Positions 43,257 to 52,642 of a stretch of 64,000 nucleotides of DNA are shown piece after piece (position 1 is the first letter of the stretch; every line of letters begins with the position of its first letter). The stretch spans positions 62,001-126,000 of the forward strand of contig JAFRCK010000023.1 in the NCBI GenBank assembly GCA_017404385.1. The letters are read 5' to 3'. Both the position numbers and the translations under genes were made by a program. The notes beneath the pieces are model-generated. The model saw nothing but the letters and a program-made list of their open reading frames with translations, made no database searches and was not told where the DNA came from. The stretch comes from Bacilli bacterium (GTDB lineage: Bacteria; Bacillota_I; Bacilli_A; RF39; UBA660).

Positions 43257-45164
43257 ATGTTTTTTAAAGATATACATTTTAGAATAAAGTTATTCTTTAT
43301 AATAGTAGTATTTTGTTTTTTTATAATAATAGCTAGAATATTTTATTTACAGGTTTTTAAATATGATATTTTAAAGAAATTAGCTGATAATTTGTGGAGT
43401 AGAGAATTACCTATAGAAGGATCAAGAGGTATTATTTATGATAGAAATATGGATATATTAGCAAATAATCTAACAACAACTTCATTAGTTTTAATTCCAA
43501 ATCAAATAAAAGATAAAGAATTAGCTACTAAAGAATTATCTAAAATATTAAATGTAAAAGAAGATGAAATGAAGAAACATGTTTATAAAAAAACTTCTAT
43601 TGAAAGAGTTCATCCTGAAGGTAGAAAACTATCAAATGAAGTGGCTGATAAGATATCTAGTTTAAATATTGATGGTGTATATCTTGTTAAAGAAGCTAAA
43701 AGAACATATCCATATAATGAGAATCTATCACATGTTCTTGGATATGTTGGAATTGATAATCAGGGTTTATCTGGCATCGAATTAAAATATGATAAATATT
43801 TAACTGGTAAAAGTGGTTCTATAAAGTATTTTAGTGACGCTAAGGGTAATAAATTAGATATGAGTGAAATATATCAGCAACCTACTGATGGTATGAATAT
43901 AATGCTTACTATTAATAATGACATACAAAAGTCTATTGAAAGAGAATTAGATAACGCTGTTAGTAAGTATAATCCAGAACACGCAATTGCTATAGCTATG
44001 GACCCTAATTCTGGTGAAATATTAGGAATGAGTTCTAGACCTAATTTTGATCCAAATAATTATAAAAATTATAGCACTGAAGAAATAAATAGAAATTTAC
44101 CTATATGGATGAATTATGAACCAGGGAGTACTTTTAAGATAATAACTCTAGCTGCTTCATTACAGGAAAAGACTATAGATTTATATAAAGATACTTTTTA
44201 TGATGGAGGTTCTATAAGAGTAGAAGGTGCAAAAATAAAGTGTTGGAAAGATGGGGGACATGGTGCTGAAACATTTCTTCAAGTAGTAGAAAACTCTTGT
44301 AATCCAGGTTTCGTTGTTATGGGACAAAAACTTGGAAAAGAAAGGTTGTTTAAATACATAAATAATTTTGGTTTTGGTAAGACTACAGGTATAGATTTAA
44401 ATGGAGAAGCAACAGGTATATTATTTTCACTTGATAAAGTTGGACCAGTAGAACTAGCGACAACTGCATTTGGGCAAGGAGTATCAGTTACACCAATACA
44501 ACAAATAACAGCTGTTTCAGCCGCTATTAATGGAGGTAAATTATATAAACCATATATAGTAAAAAGTATATTAGAACCAGAAACTAATTCTACAATTAAG
44601 AATTATGGCCCAGTTTTAGTCAGAAAAGTTATAGATAATGAAACAAGTAAAGAAGTTAGAAATGCTTTAGAAAGTGTTGTTACAAATGGTACAGGTAGAA
44701 ATGCATTTATTGATGGATATAGAGTAGGAGGAAAAACAGGAACTGCACAAAAAGTAGATAATGGTGTGTATATGTCTGGTAATTATATTGTTTCATTTAT
44801 TGGCTTTTTACCAGCAAATAATCCAAAAGTAGTTGTATATGTTGCTATAGATAATCCAAAAGGTGTTATTCAATATGGTGGTACTGTTGCTGCTCCTATA
44901 GCTAGAAATATATTAATGGATACTATAGATGCATTAAATATACCTAAACCAGATGGAGCTAGTGAAAAAAATTATCAACCATGGGATGTTAGATATATAA
45001 CAGTCCCAGATTTAGTCGGTAAAAACTATAATGATATTAGGTTCAGTTTAGAAGGTTTAACAATTGAATATAGTGGTTCTGGTAAAAAGATAATTTATCA
45101 ATCACCAAGTGCTAATACAAGGGTAGTAGAGGGTAGTAAGATAAGGTTATTATTAGGGGAATAA
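43257..45164 (+). CDS. spoVD: Sporulation-type class B PBP (SpoVD)
   Basis: 635 residues. A membrane segment (about 10-31), dimerisation domain, and transpeptidase with S291-T-F-K294, S347-C-N349 and K493-T-G-T496. One C-terminal PASTA module (about 577-635). The stretch around IKCWKDGGHGAETFLQVVEN and NNFGFGKTTGIDLNGEATG matches Bacillus SpoVD closely, where the enzyme builds spore cortex with SpoVE. Position at the head of a dcw-like cluster, as in Bacillus, supports this. GGTGATA precedes the start. It is followed by a convergent NlpC/P60 gene, which breaks the usual order. Confidence 0.9.
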   Translation: MFFKDIHFRIKLFFIIVVFCFFIIIARIFYLQVFKYDILKKLADNLWSRELPIEGSRGIIYDRNMDILANNLTTTSLVLIPNQIKDKELATKELSKILNVKEDEMKKHVYKKTSIERVHPEGRKLSNEVADKISSLNIDGVYLVKEAKRTYPYNENLSHVLGYVGIDNQGLSGIELKYDKYLTGKSGSIKYFSDAKGNKLDMSEIYQQPTDGMNIMLTINNDIQKSIERELDNAVSKYNPEHAIAIAMDPNSGEILGMSSRPNFDPNNYKNYSTEEINRNLPIWMNYEPGSTFKIITLAASLQEKTIDLYKDTFYDGGSIRVEGAKIKCWKDGGHGAETFLQVVENSCNPGFVVMGQKLGKERLFKYINNFGFGKTTGIDLNGEATGILFSLDKVGPVELATTAFGQGVSVTPIQQITAVSAAINGGKLYKPYIVKSILEPETNSTIKNYGPVLVRKVIDNETSKEVRNALESVVTNGTGRNAFIDGYRVGGKTGTAQKVDNGVYMSGNYIVSFIGFLPANNPKVVVYVAIDNPKGVIQYGGTVAAPIARNILMDTIDALNIPKPDGASEKNYQPWDVRYITVPDLVGKNYNDIRFSLEGLTIEYSGSGKKIIYQSPSANTRVVEGSKIRLLLGE

Positions 45165-45166
45165 AA

Positions 45167-45184
45167 AAGTTGCTTACGCAACTT
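45167..45184. terminator. Bidirectional terminator between spoVD and the NlpC/P60 gene
   Basis: AAGTTGC (45167-45173) pairs with GCAACTT (45178-45184), loop TTAC, flanked by A and T runs that serve both strands. Confidence 0.83.
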
Positions 45185-46598
45185 ATTTTATCCAATAGTT
45201 TGTTAAATTTCCATCTTCACCATAAAATTCATTCATGTCTACTTGCCAGTAAAAATATCTTAATAAATCTTTAGTACTATATTTTCTTATTACTGCACCA
45301 ACATATCCAGTACCCCACCATAGTTCCTCAGAAACATAAATATCATCACCATTTATTCCAGCAACCATAGCTATATGACCACCATTTATTGGCTCTATAT
45401 CTGGTACACCATCACCGCTCAATAAATCTCCAGGTTTAAGTGTATTTTTAACAACATCTTCTGTTAAATGTATTTTTTCACCTAGATCGGTCATATCTTC
45501 TACTCCAGGGGAAACTCCAGCACCTAAATCTCCAGGGGAGTAACCAGCTTGTTTAATAATCCAAGTAATAAATCCACTACAATCTAATCCATTTCTTATT
45601 TCCTTTTCAGCAGGTACTGAATGTATATAGCATCCCCAAACCCCAGGTCCATGCATAGAATTTGTTAATACGCTATATCTTGATTTATTTAAATATAGAC
45701 CTTCATGATAATATCTTCCTTCACCATCTACCCCAGGGTAGCGTCCGTTTTCAGAAAAATAGTTTATTATATAAGGAAATTCTAATCCTATGAATCTAGC
45801 AGCCGCTACTGCGCCAGCTCTTGTCTTATAACCTGCTTCAGTAACTCTAAATTTTAAAATTTCATCTAATTCATCATTTTCTTCTTTTGAATATATATCA
45901 CAAGTCAAATAATCTTTATCAAAATTAAAATCAGGAGCAACAGGTATTATTAAATTACTAACTTTAACATTAATTTTTTCTTCTTTATCTTTAAATTTTA
46001 CATGAATAGTTGTTTCACCAGCACTTATTCCTGTCACAGTACCATCTTCAGATACAGTAGCTATATCATTATTATCAGATATAAATTCAACTTGAGTTTC
46101 CATTTTCCCTTTAATAACTAGTCCATAATCAATTTTATCTTGGGCATTAACAGCTAAAATCATCTTTTCTTTATTAACTTTAAACTCTTCTATATAACTA
46201 TAATCAACTTTTAAATCTTTCTCAATAATATTGTCATTTATATCTTTTAAATAAATTTTGTCTAATATATAAGTATCAACAAATTCACATATATTTTTAT
46301 TACTATTAATCCAATCTACTTTATCAAGAGAGCAAGAACCCTTTTGATTTAGTTTGACTATAATATTATTTGAATTTTCTTTCTTCTTAATTTCTACTAT
46401 ATTTATTTCTTCTTTATTTTTAGTAAAATCTTTATCTGTAAAAATTAAAATTAATAACATAAATATTATTGAAAGTAAGAATAAAAGAGTGAATGAATAT
46501 AAGATCCTTTTAATTCTTAATTTTCTTTTATTTGCTTTTATATGAGCTTTCTTAGTTGCTGCAGTATTTGTTTTTTTCTTTACTTCATTCTTTGGCAT
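45183..46598 (-). CDS. Membrane-anchored NlpC/P60 hydrolase with a BIG2 domain
   Basis: 471 residues on the minus strand. A Lys-rich N-terminus, one membrane segment (about 30-52), a low-complexity exported region, a bacterial Ig-like domain (about 145-215; SDNNDIATVSEDGTVTGISAGE) and a C-terminal NlpC/P60 peptidase. The catalytic Cys is in GLDCSGFITW and the His in GGHIAMVAGI. It would cleave peptide cross-links in the wall. Start preceded by GAAGGTGAT. Its insertion, in opposite orientation, separates spoVD from mraY. Confidence 0.9.
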   Translation of the reverse strand: MPKNEVKKKTNTAATKKAHIKANKRKLRIKRILYSFTLLFLLSIIFMLLILIFTDKDFTKNKEEINIVEIKKKENSNNIIVKLNQKGSCSLDKVDWINSNKNICEFVDTYILDKIYLKDINDNIIEKDLKVDYSYIEEFKVNKEKMILAVNAQDKIDYGLVIKGKMETQVEFISDNNDIATVSEDGTVTGISAGETTIHVKFKDKEEKINVKVSNLIIPVAPDFNFDKDYLTCDIYSKEENDELDEILKFRVTEAGYKTRAGAVAAARFIGLEFPYIINYFSENGRYPGVDGEGRYYHEGLYLNKSRYSVLTNSMHGPGVWGCYIHSVPAEKEIRNGLDCSGFITWIIKQAGYSPGDLGAGVSPGVEDMTDLGEKIHLTEDVVKNTLKPGDLLSGDGVPDIEPINGGHIAMVAGINGDDIYVSEELWWGTGYVGAVIRKYSTKDLLRYFYWQVDMNEFYGEDGNLTNYWIK

Positions 46599-46711
46599 AT
46601 AATCACCTTCGCATCTATACTAATTTCATTATAACATATTATAAAAAAAGAATATTAAAAAATTTAATTTTGAATATATTTTAATATAAAAAAGGTAAAA
46701 AGGTGATACAT

Positions 46712-46801
46712 ATGTTAAAATTTGTAAATTTTTGTAATTTTTTATATGTAAACAAAAATAGGTATGATATAATTGTTAGTAGCGTGAAGGATGTGACATT
46801 A
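46712..46801 (+). other. In-frame upstream extension of mraY with its own ribosome-binding site
   Basis: ATG 46712 follows GGTGATACAT and reads on without a stop into mraY, adding 30 residues (LKFVNFCNFLYV...). A -10-like TATAAT (46768-46773) lies within it, so shorter transcripts would begin after this ATG. Confidence 0.4.
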
Positions 46802-47794
46802 ATGTATGTATTAGCAAAATCAGCTTTAGCTATAATGATAGGGTTTATAGTTGCTACTGTTTTTGGTGTATTCTTCGTTCCTTTTATGAAAAAAATGAAA
46901 GCTAAACAAGTTACAAGTAAGTATGTGGAGGCTCATAAAAGTAAAAGTGGAACACCAACTATGGGAGGATTAATTTTCTATATTTCTACAATAATTACAA
47001 TAGTAGCTCTAGTTCTAACTAAAAAAATGGTGATATCAAATAATTTACTTATACTATTATTTGTATTCTTTGGATATGGAGTTATCGGTATTATAGATGA
47101 TATAATGAAAATCAAATATAAATCTAATGAAAAAGGATTAACAAGATTACAAAAATTGGTTGGTCAAATAATTATTGCCATTATATTTTTCTATTTATAT
47201 ATTAAGGATGGTTCATCACCAACTATTGAAATAGCAGCATTAAATATTAAATTTGATCTAGGATTTGCATATGGCTTCTTTATCTTATTTATGTTAGTAG
47301 GTACAAGTAATGCGGTTAATTTAACTGATGGCTTAGATGGATTAGCAGGAGGATTATCTTTAATTGCATTCTTAGTTTATGGTATGATTGCTTGGAATTC
47401 ACCATACTTAACAGGAAGCACTGATATAGCATTATTCTGCTTTATTTTAGTTGGTGGATTACTTGGATTCTTAGTATTTAATGCACACCCAGCAAAAATA
47501 TTTATGGGTGATACAGGTTCATTGGCATTAGGGGGAGCGTTAGCTACAGTTGCTATATTAACACATAGAGAATTATCATTAGTTGTTATTGGTGGAGTAT
47601 TTGTAATTGAAACATTGTCTGTTATTTTGCAAGTTCTATCAGTTAAATTAAGAGGAAAAAGATTATTTCCAATGACACCAATACATCATACATTTGAAAA
47701 AATAGGTTGGTCAGAAACTGATATAGTTAGATTATTCTATGTAGTTGGCTTTATATTAGGTGCTGGTGCCATAGTATATGGAGTGTGGGTATAA
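46802..47794 (+). CDS. mraY: Phospho-N-acetylmuramoyl-pentapeptide transferase MraY
   Basis: Transfers phospho-MurNAc-pentapeptide to undecaprenyl phosphate, making lipid I. 330 residues with about ten membrane segments. Conserved sites are SGTPTMGG, IDDIMKI, TNAVNLTDGLDGLAGG, NAHPAKIFMGDTGSLALGG, and PIHHTFEK. ATG 46802 makes the first membrane helix start at once, as in other MraY proteins. AAGG lies 11 nt upstream. A longer form from ATG 46712 is possible. murE, which often precedes mraY, is absent. Confidence 0.95.
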   Translation: MYVLAKSALAIMIGFIVATVFGVFFVPFMKKMKAKQVTSKYVEAHKSKSGTPTMGGLIFYISTIITIVALVLTKKMVISNNLLILLFVFFGYGVIGIIDDIMKIKYKSNEKGLTRLQKLVGQIIIAIIFFYLYIKDGSSPTIEIAALNIKFDLGFAYGFFILFMLVGTSNAVNLTDGLDGLAGGLSLIAFLVYGMIAWNSPYLTGSTDIALFCFILVGGLLGFLVFNAHPAKIFMGDTGSLALGGALATVAILTHRELSLVVIGGVFVIETLSVILQVLSVKLRGKRLFPMTPIHHTFEKIGWSETDIVRLFYVVGFILGAGAIVYGVWV

Positions 47795-47819
47795 AGTAAA
47801 TAGAAATATTTACTTTTTT
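47793..47819 (+). terminator. Intrinsic terminator after mraY
   Basis: AAAGTAAATA (47793-47802) pairs with TATTTACTTT (47807-47816) across a GAAA tetraloop. Confidence 0.88.
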
Positions 47820-47851
47820 GTTTTTTATGATATAATTTTTGTAAGGTAGGG

Positions 47852-48949
47852 ATGAGAGTGAAAAAAAAGTTAAAAATAGGAAGCTTATTTAAAGTATTAT
47901 TATTTTTAATACTTGTAGGATTAATAGTATTTTTAGTTTACAAAATAGTAACAGGTGATAATACTAAAAAAAATGCTTCAAAAGAAGATAATAAAAAGAC
48001 TGAAGAAAAAAAGGATTTTAAAACAAAGGCACCAGAGATTAAACTGTTAGGTAGAGAAGATTATATAATTGTTAAAAATGGTGTATATGAAGAATATGGA
48101 GCAACAGCTACTGATGATGTTGATGGAGATATATCAAAGAATATTAAAATTGACTCAAAAGTAAAAATTGATACCCCAGGGGAATATAAGGTAACATATA
48201 CTATTGAAGACTCAGAAGGACAAAAAGCATCTGTTGATCGAAAAGTAACTATTATTAATGTTACTGATCCAGATACTGATGGTATACCTGTTTTAATGTA
48301 TCATTATTTTTATGATGATGAAAATGGTGAAACTGGAGAAGATGCTAACTACTTGGCCATTTCTATGTTTAAAAAACAATTAGATTACTTTAAAGAAAAT
48401 AATTATTACTTTCCATCAATGAAAGAATTAAGTTTATATTTAGATGGTAAAATTGAATTACCTTCAAAAAGTGTAATTATTACTATGGATGATGGAGCTG
48501 AATCAAACTATAGATTAGCTTATCCTTTAGCTGTTCAATATAAAATACCAATGGTTATGTTCGTTGTAACAAGTTGGACAGATATTTCACAACCATTACA
48601 ACAAGAAATGAAAAACACAGGTTATATAATATTTCAATCACATACTCACGATATGCACCAAGGAGGATGTTCTGGAATGAAACATGGTGCTTTAATACAA
48701 TGTATTAATTATGAACAAGGAGTTGCTGATATGAGCAAATCTAAAGAATTATTAGGTAGTGGAGATTCTATGGCATATCCATGTGGTGATTATAATGATC
48801 AAGCTTTAAATATATTAAAAGAAGCAGGTTTTGAATTAGCGTTTACTGTAGATTTTGGAAAAGCTAAAAGAGGAGATAATAAACTTGCACTACCAAGAGT
48901 AAGAGTTAGTGATGGAAATAGTTTAGATTATTTCATAGGTTGCTTATAA
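47852..48949 (+). CDS. Membrane-anchored polysaccharide deacetylase with an Ig-like domain
   Basis: 365 residues. One membrane segment (about 12-31), a Lys/Glu linker, a DUF5011-type Ig-like domain (about 65-140, ending in EYKVTYTIEDSEGQKA) and a NodB deacetylase (about 150-365). NodB landmarks are MYHYF, ITMDDGAESN with the paired Asp, the zinc-binding SHTHDMH, and YPCGDYN. It would deacetylate a wall or capsular polysaccharide. The start is either ATG 47852 or GTG 47858; AAGG lies 5 nt before the ATG. Extended -10 TGA-TATAAT at 47828-47836. It occupies the place of murD in the Bacillus order. Confidence 0.92.
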   Translation: MRVKKKLKIGSLFKVLLFLILVGLIVFLVYKIVTGDNTKKNASKEDNKKTEEKKDFKTKAPEIKLLGREDYIIVKNGVYEEYGATATDDVDGDISKNIKIDSKVKIDTPGEYKVTYTIEDSEGQKASVDRKVTIINVTDPDTDGIPVLMYHYFYDDENGETGEDANYLAISMFKKQLDYFKENNYYFPSMKELSLYLDGKIELPSKSVIITMDDGAESNYRLAYPLAVQYKIPMVMFVVTSWTDISQPLQQEMKNTGYIIFQSHTHDMHQGGCSGMKHGALIQCINYEQGVADMSKSKELLGSGDSMAYPCGDYNDQALNILKEAGFELAFTVDFGKAKRGDNKLALPRVRVSDGNSLDYFIGCL

Positions 48950-48973
48950 GGAAATATTATATTTCCTTTTTTT
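48948..48973 (+). terminator. Intrinsic terminator after the deacetylase gene
   Basis: AAGGAAAT (48948-48955) pairs with ATTTCCTT (48961-48968), loop ATTAT. Confidence 0.87.
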
Positions 48974-48998
48974 GTGCATATAATTTAATGGTGATAAT

Positions 48999-50081
48999 AT
49001 GAGTAGAATAGATTATAAATTATTGATTTCAATTATATTAATATCTCTATTTGGAATTCTTATGATTTATTCTTCTTCTAATATTTGGGCTGAATATAAA
49101 TATTCTGATTCTCTAAGATTTTTAAAACAACAATCTATTTTTTTTGTTATTGGGTTAGTGCTAATGCTATATATTTCTAAAATTGATTATAGTTTTTATT
49201 TTAAACACTCTAATAAAATATTTTTTATATCATTAGCTTTATTAATTCTTGTACTTATACCTGGAGTTGGTCAAATTAGAAATGGTTCTAGAAGTTGGTT
49301 TGGTATAGGAGGTTTCGGTATTCAACCAAGTGAATTTATGAAACTATCTTTAATAATTTTTGTTAGTAAATATCTTTGTAAAAATGAAAAAGAAATTAAA
49401 AGTATTAAAAAAGGGGTTTTACCAGTATTAGGTTTATCAATAATATCTTTCTTTTTAATTATGTTAGAACCTGATTTAGGTACAGGTGTAATTCTACTTA
49501 TAAGTATAATCGGTTTATTATTTATTTCGGGTGTACCTATTTCTTTTTTTGTAAAGATAGGTATTATGGGTTTAATAGGTTTGAGTGGCTTAATTATTGC
49601 AGCCCCATATAGAATTCAAAGAATAACATCCTTTCTAAATCCATGGTCTGACCCATTAGGAACTGGATTTCAATCTATTCAATCTATGTACGCGATAGGA
49701 CCAGGGGGATTATTTGGTATGGGTTTATTTAATAGTATTCAAAAACATTTTTATTTACCTGAACCTCAAACAGATTTTATTTTTTCTATTATTTCAGAAG
49801 AATTTGGAATAGTTGGCATAATAATTGTTTCATCACTTTTTATTTTTATTATATACAGATGTATAAATATATCATTAAATGCTAATCATTTGTTTTCAAA
49901 ATATTTATCTTTTGGTATAACTTTTCAATTGACATTTCAAATACTTCTAAATTTAGGAGTAGTAAGTGGGCTATTACCGGTTACTGGTGTTACATTGCCT
50001 TTTTTAAGCTATGGGGGATCAAGCTTAATAATAACAATGATTTCAATGGGAATAATATTAAATGTTTCAAGAAATAAATAA
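48999..50081 (+). CDS. spoVE: SEDS glycosyltransferase, SpoVE/FtsW type
   Basis: 360 residues, ten membrane segments. SEDS proteins polymerise lipid II into glycan strands with a partner class B PBP. Signatures are GSRSWFGIGGFGIQPSEFMKL, the EPDLGTG box, and the segment LPEPQTDFIFSIISEEFG followed by a C-terminal GVTLPFLSYGGSS. Position just before murG and downstream of spoVD matches Bacillus spoVE. FtsW function for vegetative division is the alternative. GGTGATAAT is the ribosome-binding site. Confidence 0.92.
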   Translation: MSRIDYKLLISIILISLFGILMIYSSSNIWAEYKYSDSLRFLKQQSIFFVIGLVLMLYISKIDYSFYFKHSNKIFFISLALLILVLIPGVGQIRNGSRSWFGIGGFGIQPSEFMKLSLIIFVSKYLCKNEKEIKSIKKGVLPVLGLSIISFFLIMLEPDLGTGVILLISIIGLLFISGVPISFFVKIGIMGLIGLSGLIIAAPYRIQRITSFLNPWSDPLGTGFQSIQSMYAIGPGGLFGMGLFNSIQKHFYLPEPQTDFIFSIISEEFGIVGIIIVSSLFIFIIYRCINISLNANHLFSKYLSFGITFQLTFQILLNLGVVSGLLPVTGVTLPFLSYGGSSLIITMISMGIILNVSRNK

Positions 50082-50136
50082 TATAGGTATATATAAATAA
50101 AACTGTAAAGAAATACAAAAATGTAATAATTAAAAA

Positions 50137-50165
50137 TTGTTTTCTTTAATAAGTTATGCTATATT
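50137..50165 (+). promoter_or_regulatory. Promoter of the 50189 gene
   Basis: TTGTTT (50137-50142), a 17-nt spacer and TATATT (50160-50165) with TGC before it. Confidence 0.6.
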
Positions 50166-50188
50166 ATTTTATAGAAAGGGTGTAAAGT

Positions 50189-50569
50189 ATGGCACAAACT
50201 AAGAAAACAAAAAATGAATTAAAAGAAACTGAATTGAAAACATATACTGGTTTCTCATTTATGACTGAGGTAATTTTGGTTTATTTAATTCCAATATTAG
50301 GCTTTATATTTTCTTTTATGGATATAAAAAAGTATTCTGAAAGAGTTAAATTTTTATATAATCAATCAGGAGCTATTTTTCTTATTGAAATTGTATTAAT
50401 TGGTTTAGAGTTTATTCCAATAGTTAGATGGTTTTTTTATATGATTCATTTAGTTCTATTTGTAATAGTAATAATAACTATTATCAAGGCTAAAGATGGT
50501 GAAGATTATAAAATCCCTGGTATTTATGATTTAGCTAATTTAATTTGGGGAAAAAAGGAAGAAAAATAG
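50189..50569 (+). CDS. Small membrane protein, possibly DUF4870-like
   Basis: 126 residues with three membrane segments (about 25-45, 60-80, 82-100). The arrangement (a segment IPILGFIFSFMDIKKYSE, then KFLYNQSGAIFLIEIVLI, ending near GEDYKIPGIYD) resembles the DUF4870/Tic20-like family of small membrane proteins, but the match is loose. GAAAGGGTG is the ribosome-binding site. It lies between spoVE and murG, an unusual neighbour in this cluster. Confidence 0.65.
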   Translation: MAQTKKTKNELKETELKTYTGFSFMTEVILVYLIPILGFIFSFMDIKKYSERVKFLYNQSGAIFLIEIVLIGLEFIPIVRWFFYMIHLVLFVIVIITIIKAKDGEDYKIPGIYDLANLIWGKKEEK

Positions 50570-50582
50570 TTCTTCTTTTTTT
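50557..50582 (+). terminator. Intrinsic terminator after the 50189 gene
   Basis: GGAAGAA (50557-50563) pairs with TTCTTCT (50570-50576); the stop codon lies in the loop, then a T run. Confidence 0.8.
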
Positions 50583-50613
50583 CTCTATATGATATAATTA
50601 AGTAGGTGAGATT

Positions 50614-51729
50614 ATGAAAGTTATTATAGCGGCTGCCGGTACTGGTGGACATATTAATCCTGGTATCGCAATAGCAAATAAAATAAAAAAAGAAAATAAG
50701 AATTCAGACATTAGATTTATCGCAACTGGTAAGAAATTAGAAGAAGATTTGATTTCTAATGCTGGATATAAATCTTACGCTATAGATGCATATGGTTTTT
50801 CTAAATCATTAAAACTAAGTAATATTAAAAAAACTTTTAAAACTTTAAAGGGATTTGGTCAAGCAAAAAAAATATTAAAGGATTTTAAACCAGATATTGT
50901 AATAGGTACTGGTGGATACATATGTGGGGCTGTAATTTCATCTGCTAAAAAGTTAGGTATTCCAACGTTATTACATGAAAGTAATGCTTATCCAGGGTTA
51001 GCAATTAGAATGTTATCTAAAAAGGCAGATACTATTTTAGTTGGGATAGAAGAAGCTAAGGATTGTTTACCAAAGGCTAAAAGAGTTATTTATACTGGAA
51101 CTCCGACAAAAGTTGAACCAATTGAAATGACAAAAACTAAAAAAAATAAACTTTTAAAAGAATTATGTCTTAATGATAAATTACCAATTGTTTTGATTTT
51201 TGGTGGTAGTCAAGGTGCTAAGAAGATTAATGATTGTGTTACCGAACTATTAATCAATAAAATGAATCCAAATTATCAAATAATTTGGGCTACAGGTCAA
51301 GGTCAATATGATGAAATAAAAAAGACTTTAAGGGATAATAATATTAATATTGATAAAGTAGATAATACTGTTATATTACCATATATTTATAATATGTCAG
51401 AAGTAATGAGTATTTCTGATTTAGTTGTTGCTAGAAGTGGTGCTATGACATTGACTGAATTAGCTTTATTAAGTAAACCAGCAGTATTTATTCCTTTACC
51501 AAGTTCTAAAGCAAATAGACAAGAAGATAATGCAAGAGTATTTGAAAAAAGAGGGGCAGCTAGTATAATACTTAATAATGAAGTAAATAAAGATAATTTA
51601 AATGAAGAAATACAAAAAATAATTAGTAGTAAATCAAAGTTAAGAGAAATGTCTTTAGCTTCAAAAAAGATGGCAGTTTATAATGTAGAAGATAAGATTT
51701 ATGATGAAATTAAAAGATTGGTGGGTTAA
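50614..51729 (+). CDS. murG: UDP-GlcNAc:lipid I transferase MurG
   Basis: Adds GlcNAc to lipid I to make lipid II at the inner membrane face. 371 residues, GT-B fold. Landmarks are the N-terminal AAAGTGGHINPGIAIAN, GTGGYICGAV, HESNAYPGLA, FGGSQGAKKIND and the C-terminal acceptor/donor region VARSGAMTLTELALLSKP. AAGTAGGTGAG precedes the ATG. murB follows without gap. Confidence 0.96.
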   Translation: MKVIIAAAGTGGHINPGIAIANKIKKENKNSDIRFIATGKKLEEDLISNAGYKSYAIDAYGFSKSLKLSNIKKTFKTLKGFGQAKKILKDFKPDIVIGTGGYICGAVISSAKKLGIPTLLHESNAYPGLAIRMLSKKADTILVGIEEAKDCLPKAKRVIYTGTPTKVEPIEMTKTKKNKLLKELCLNDKLPIVLIFGGSQGAKKINDCVTELLINKMNPNYQIIWATGQGQYDEIKKTLRDNNINIDKVDNTVILPYIYNMSEVMSISDLVVARSGAMTLTELALLSKPAVFIPLPSSKANRQEDNARVFEKRGAASIILNNEVNKDNLNEEIQKIISSKSKLREMSLASKKMAVYNVEDKIYDEIKRLVG

Positions 51730-51730
51730 T

Positions 51731-52630
51731 ATGAAACTAAAGAGTGTACTTCAAGAAATGAACATAGGTGATATTAAAGAAAATGAAGAAATGTCTAAAC
51801 ATACAACTTATAAAGTTGGTGGTGAATGTTCTTTATTTGTTACACCTAGTTCAATTGATAATTTGATTTGTTTATTAAAAAAATTAAAAGAATTAAATAT
51901 TAAATATAAAATATTAGGTAATGGTTCTAATGTTATTTTTTCATCAAATAAATATGATGGTGTTATTATTAATTTGTGTAAAATAAACAAAGTAGAAATT
52001 TATGGAGAAAAGGTTTATGTAGAAGCAGGGTATTCATTAATAAAACTTACTAATTTGTGCGCTAATAATGGATTATCTGGCATAGAGTTTGCTTCTGGTA
52101 TCCCTGGTGCAGTAGGTGGAGCAATTTATATGAATGCAGGTGCATATAAAAGTGATATGAGTGAAATAATAGAAGATGTTACTATTTTGGATGAAAATTT
52201 AAATATAAAGACATTAAAAAAAGATGAATTAGATTTTAGTTATAGACATAGTATTTTTATGGAAAAAAATTATATTATTCTTTCTACTGTTATTAATTTG
52301 AACAAAGGTAAAAAAGAAGATATAGTTGAATTAATGAATAATAGAAGGCAAAGAAGAATTGAATCTCAACCACTTGAATATCCATCAGCTGGTTCAGTAT
52401 TTAGAAATCCTAGTGAAACTATATTTTCTGGTAAATTAATAGAAGATTTAGGTTTAAAAGGATACTCAATAGGTGGAGCAAAGGTATCTGAGAAACATGC
52501 TAATTTTATAGTTAATTATAATAATGCAACAGCTGAAGATATAATGTCGCTTATTAGTTTTATAAAAGAAAAGGTTAAAGAAAAATACAATATTGAGTTA
52601 AAAGTAGAACAAGAATTTGTTAATTTTTAA
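51731..52630 (+). CDS. murB: UDP-N-acetylenolpyruvoylglucosamine reductase MurB
   Basis: FAD enzyme making UDP-MurNAc. 299 residues. KHTTYKVGG and LGNGSNVIFS bind FAD, GIPGAVGGAIYMNAGAY is the core, and GSVFRNP supplies the catalytic Ser. VSEKHANFIVN and the final Glu in KVEQEFV complete the active site. ATG 51731 lies 1 nt after the murG stop with GGTGGG upstream. Normal length. Confidence 0.96.
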   Translation: MKLKSVLQEMNIGDIKENEEMSKHTTYKVGGECSLFVTPSSIDNLICLLKKLKELNIKYKILGNGSNVIFSSNKYDGVIINLCKINKVEIYGEKVYVEAGYSLIKLTNLCANNGLSGIEFASGIPGAVGGAIYMNAGAYKSDMSEIIEDVTILDENLNIKTLKKDELDFSYRHSIFMEKNYIILSTVINLNKGKKEDIVELMNNRRQRRIESQPLEYPSAGSVFRNPSETIFSGKLIEDLGLKGYSIGGAKVSEKHANFIVNYNNATAEDIMSLISFIKEKVKEKYNIELKVEQEFVNF

Positions 52631-52642
52631 TAAGAGGTTTTT

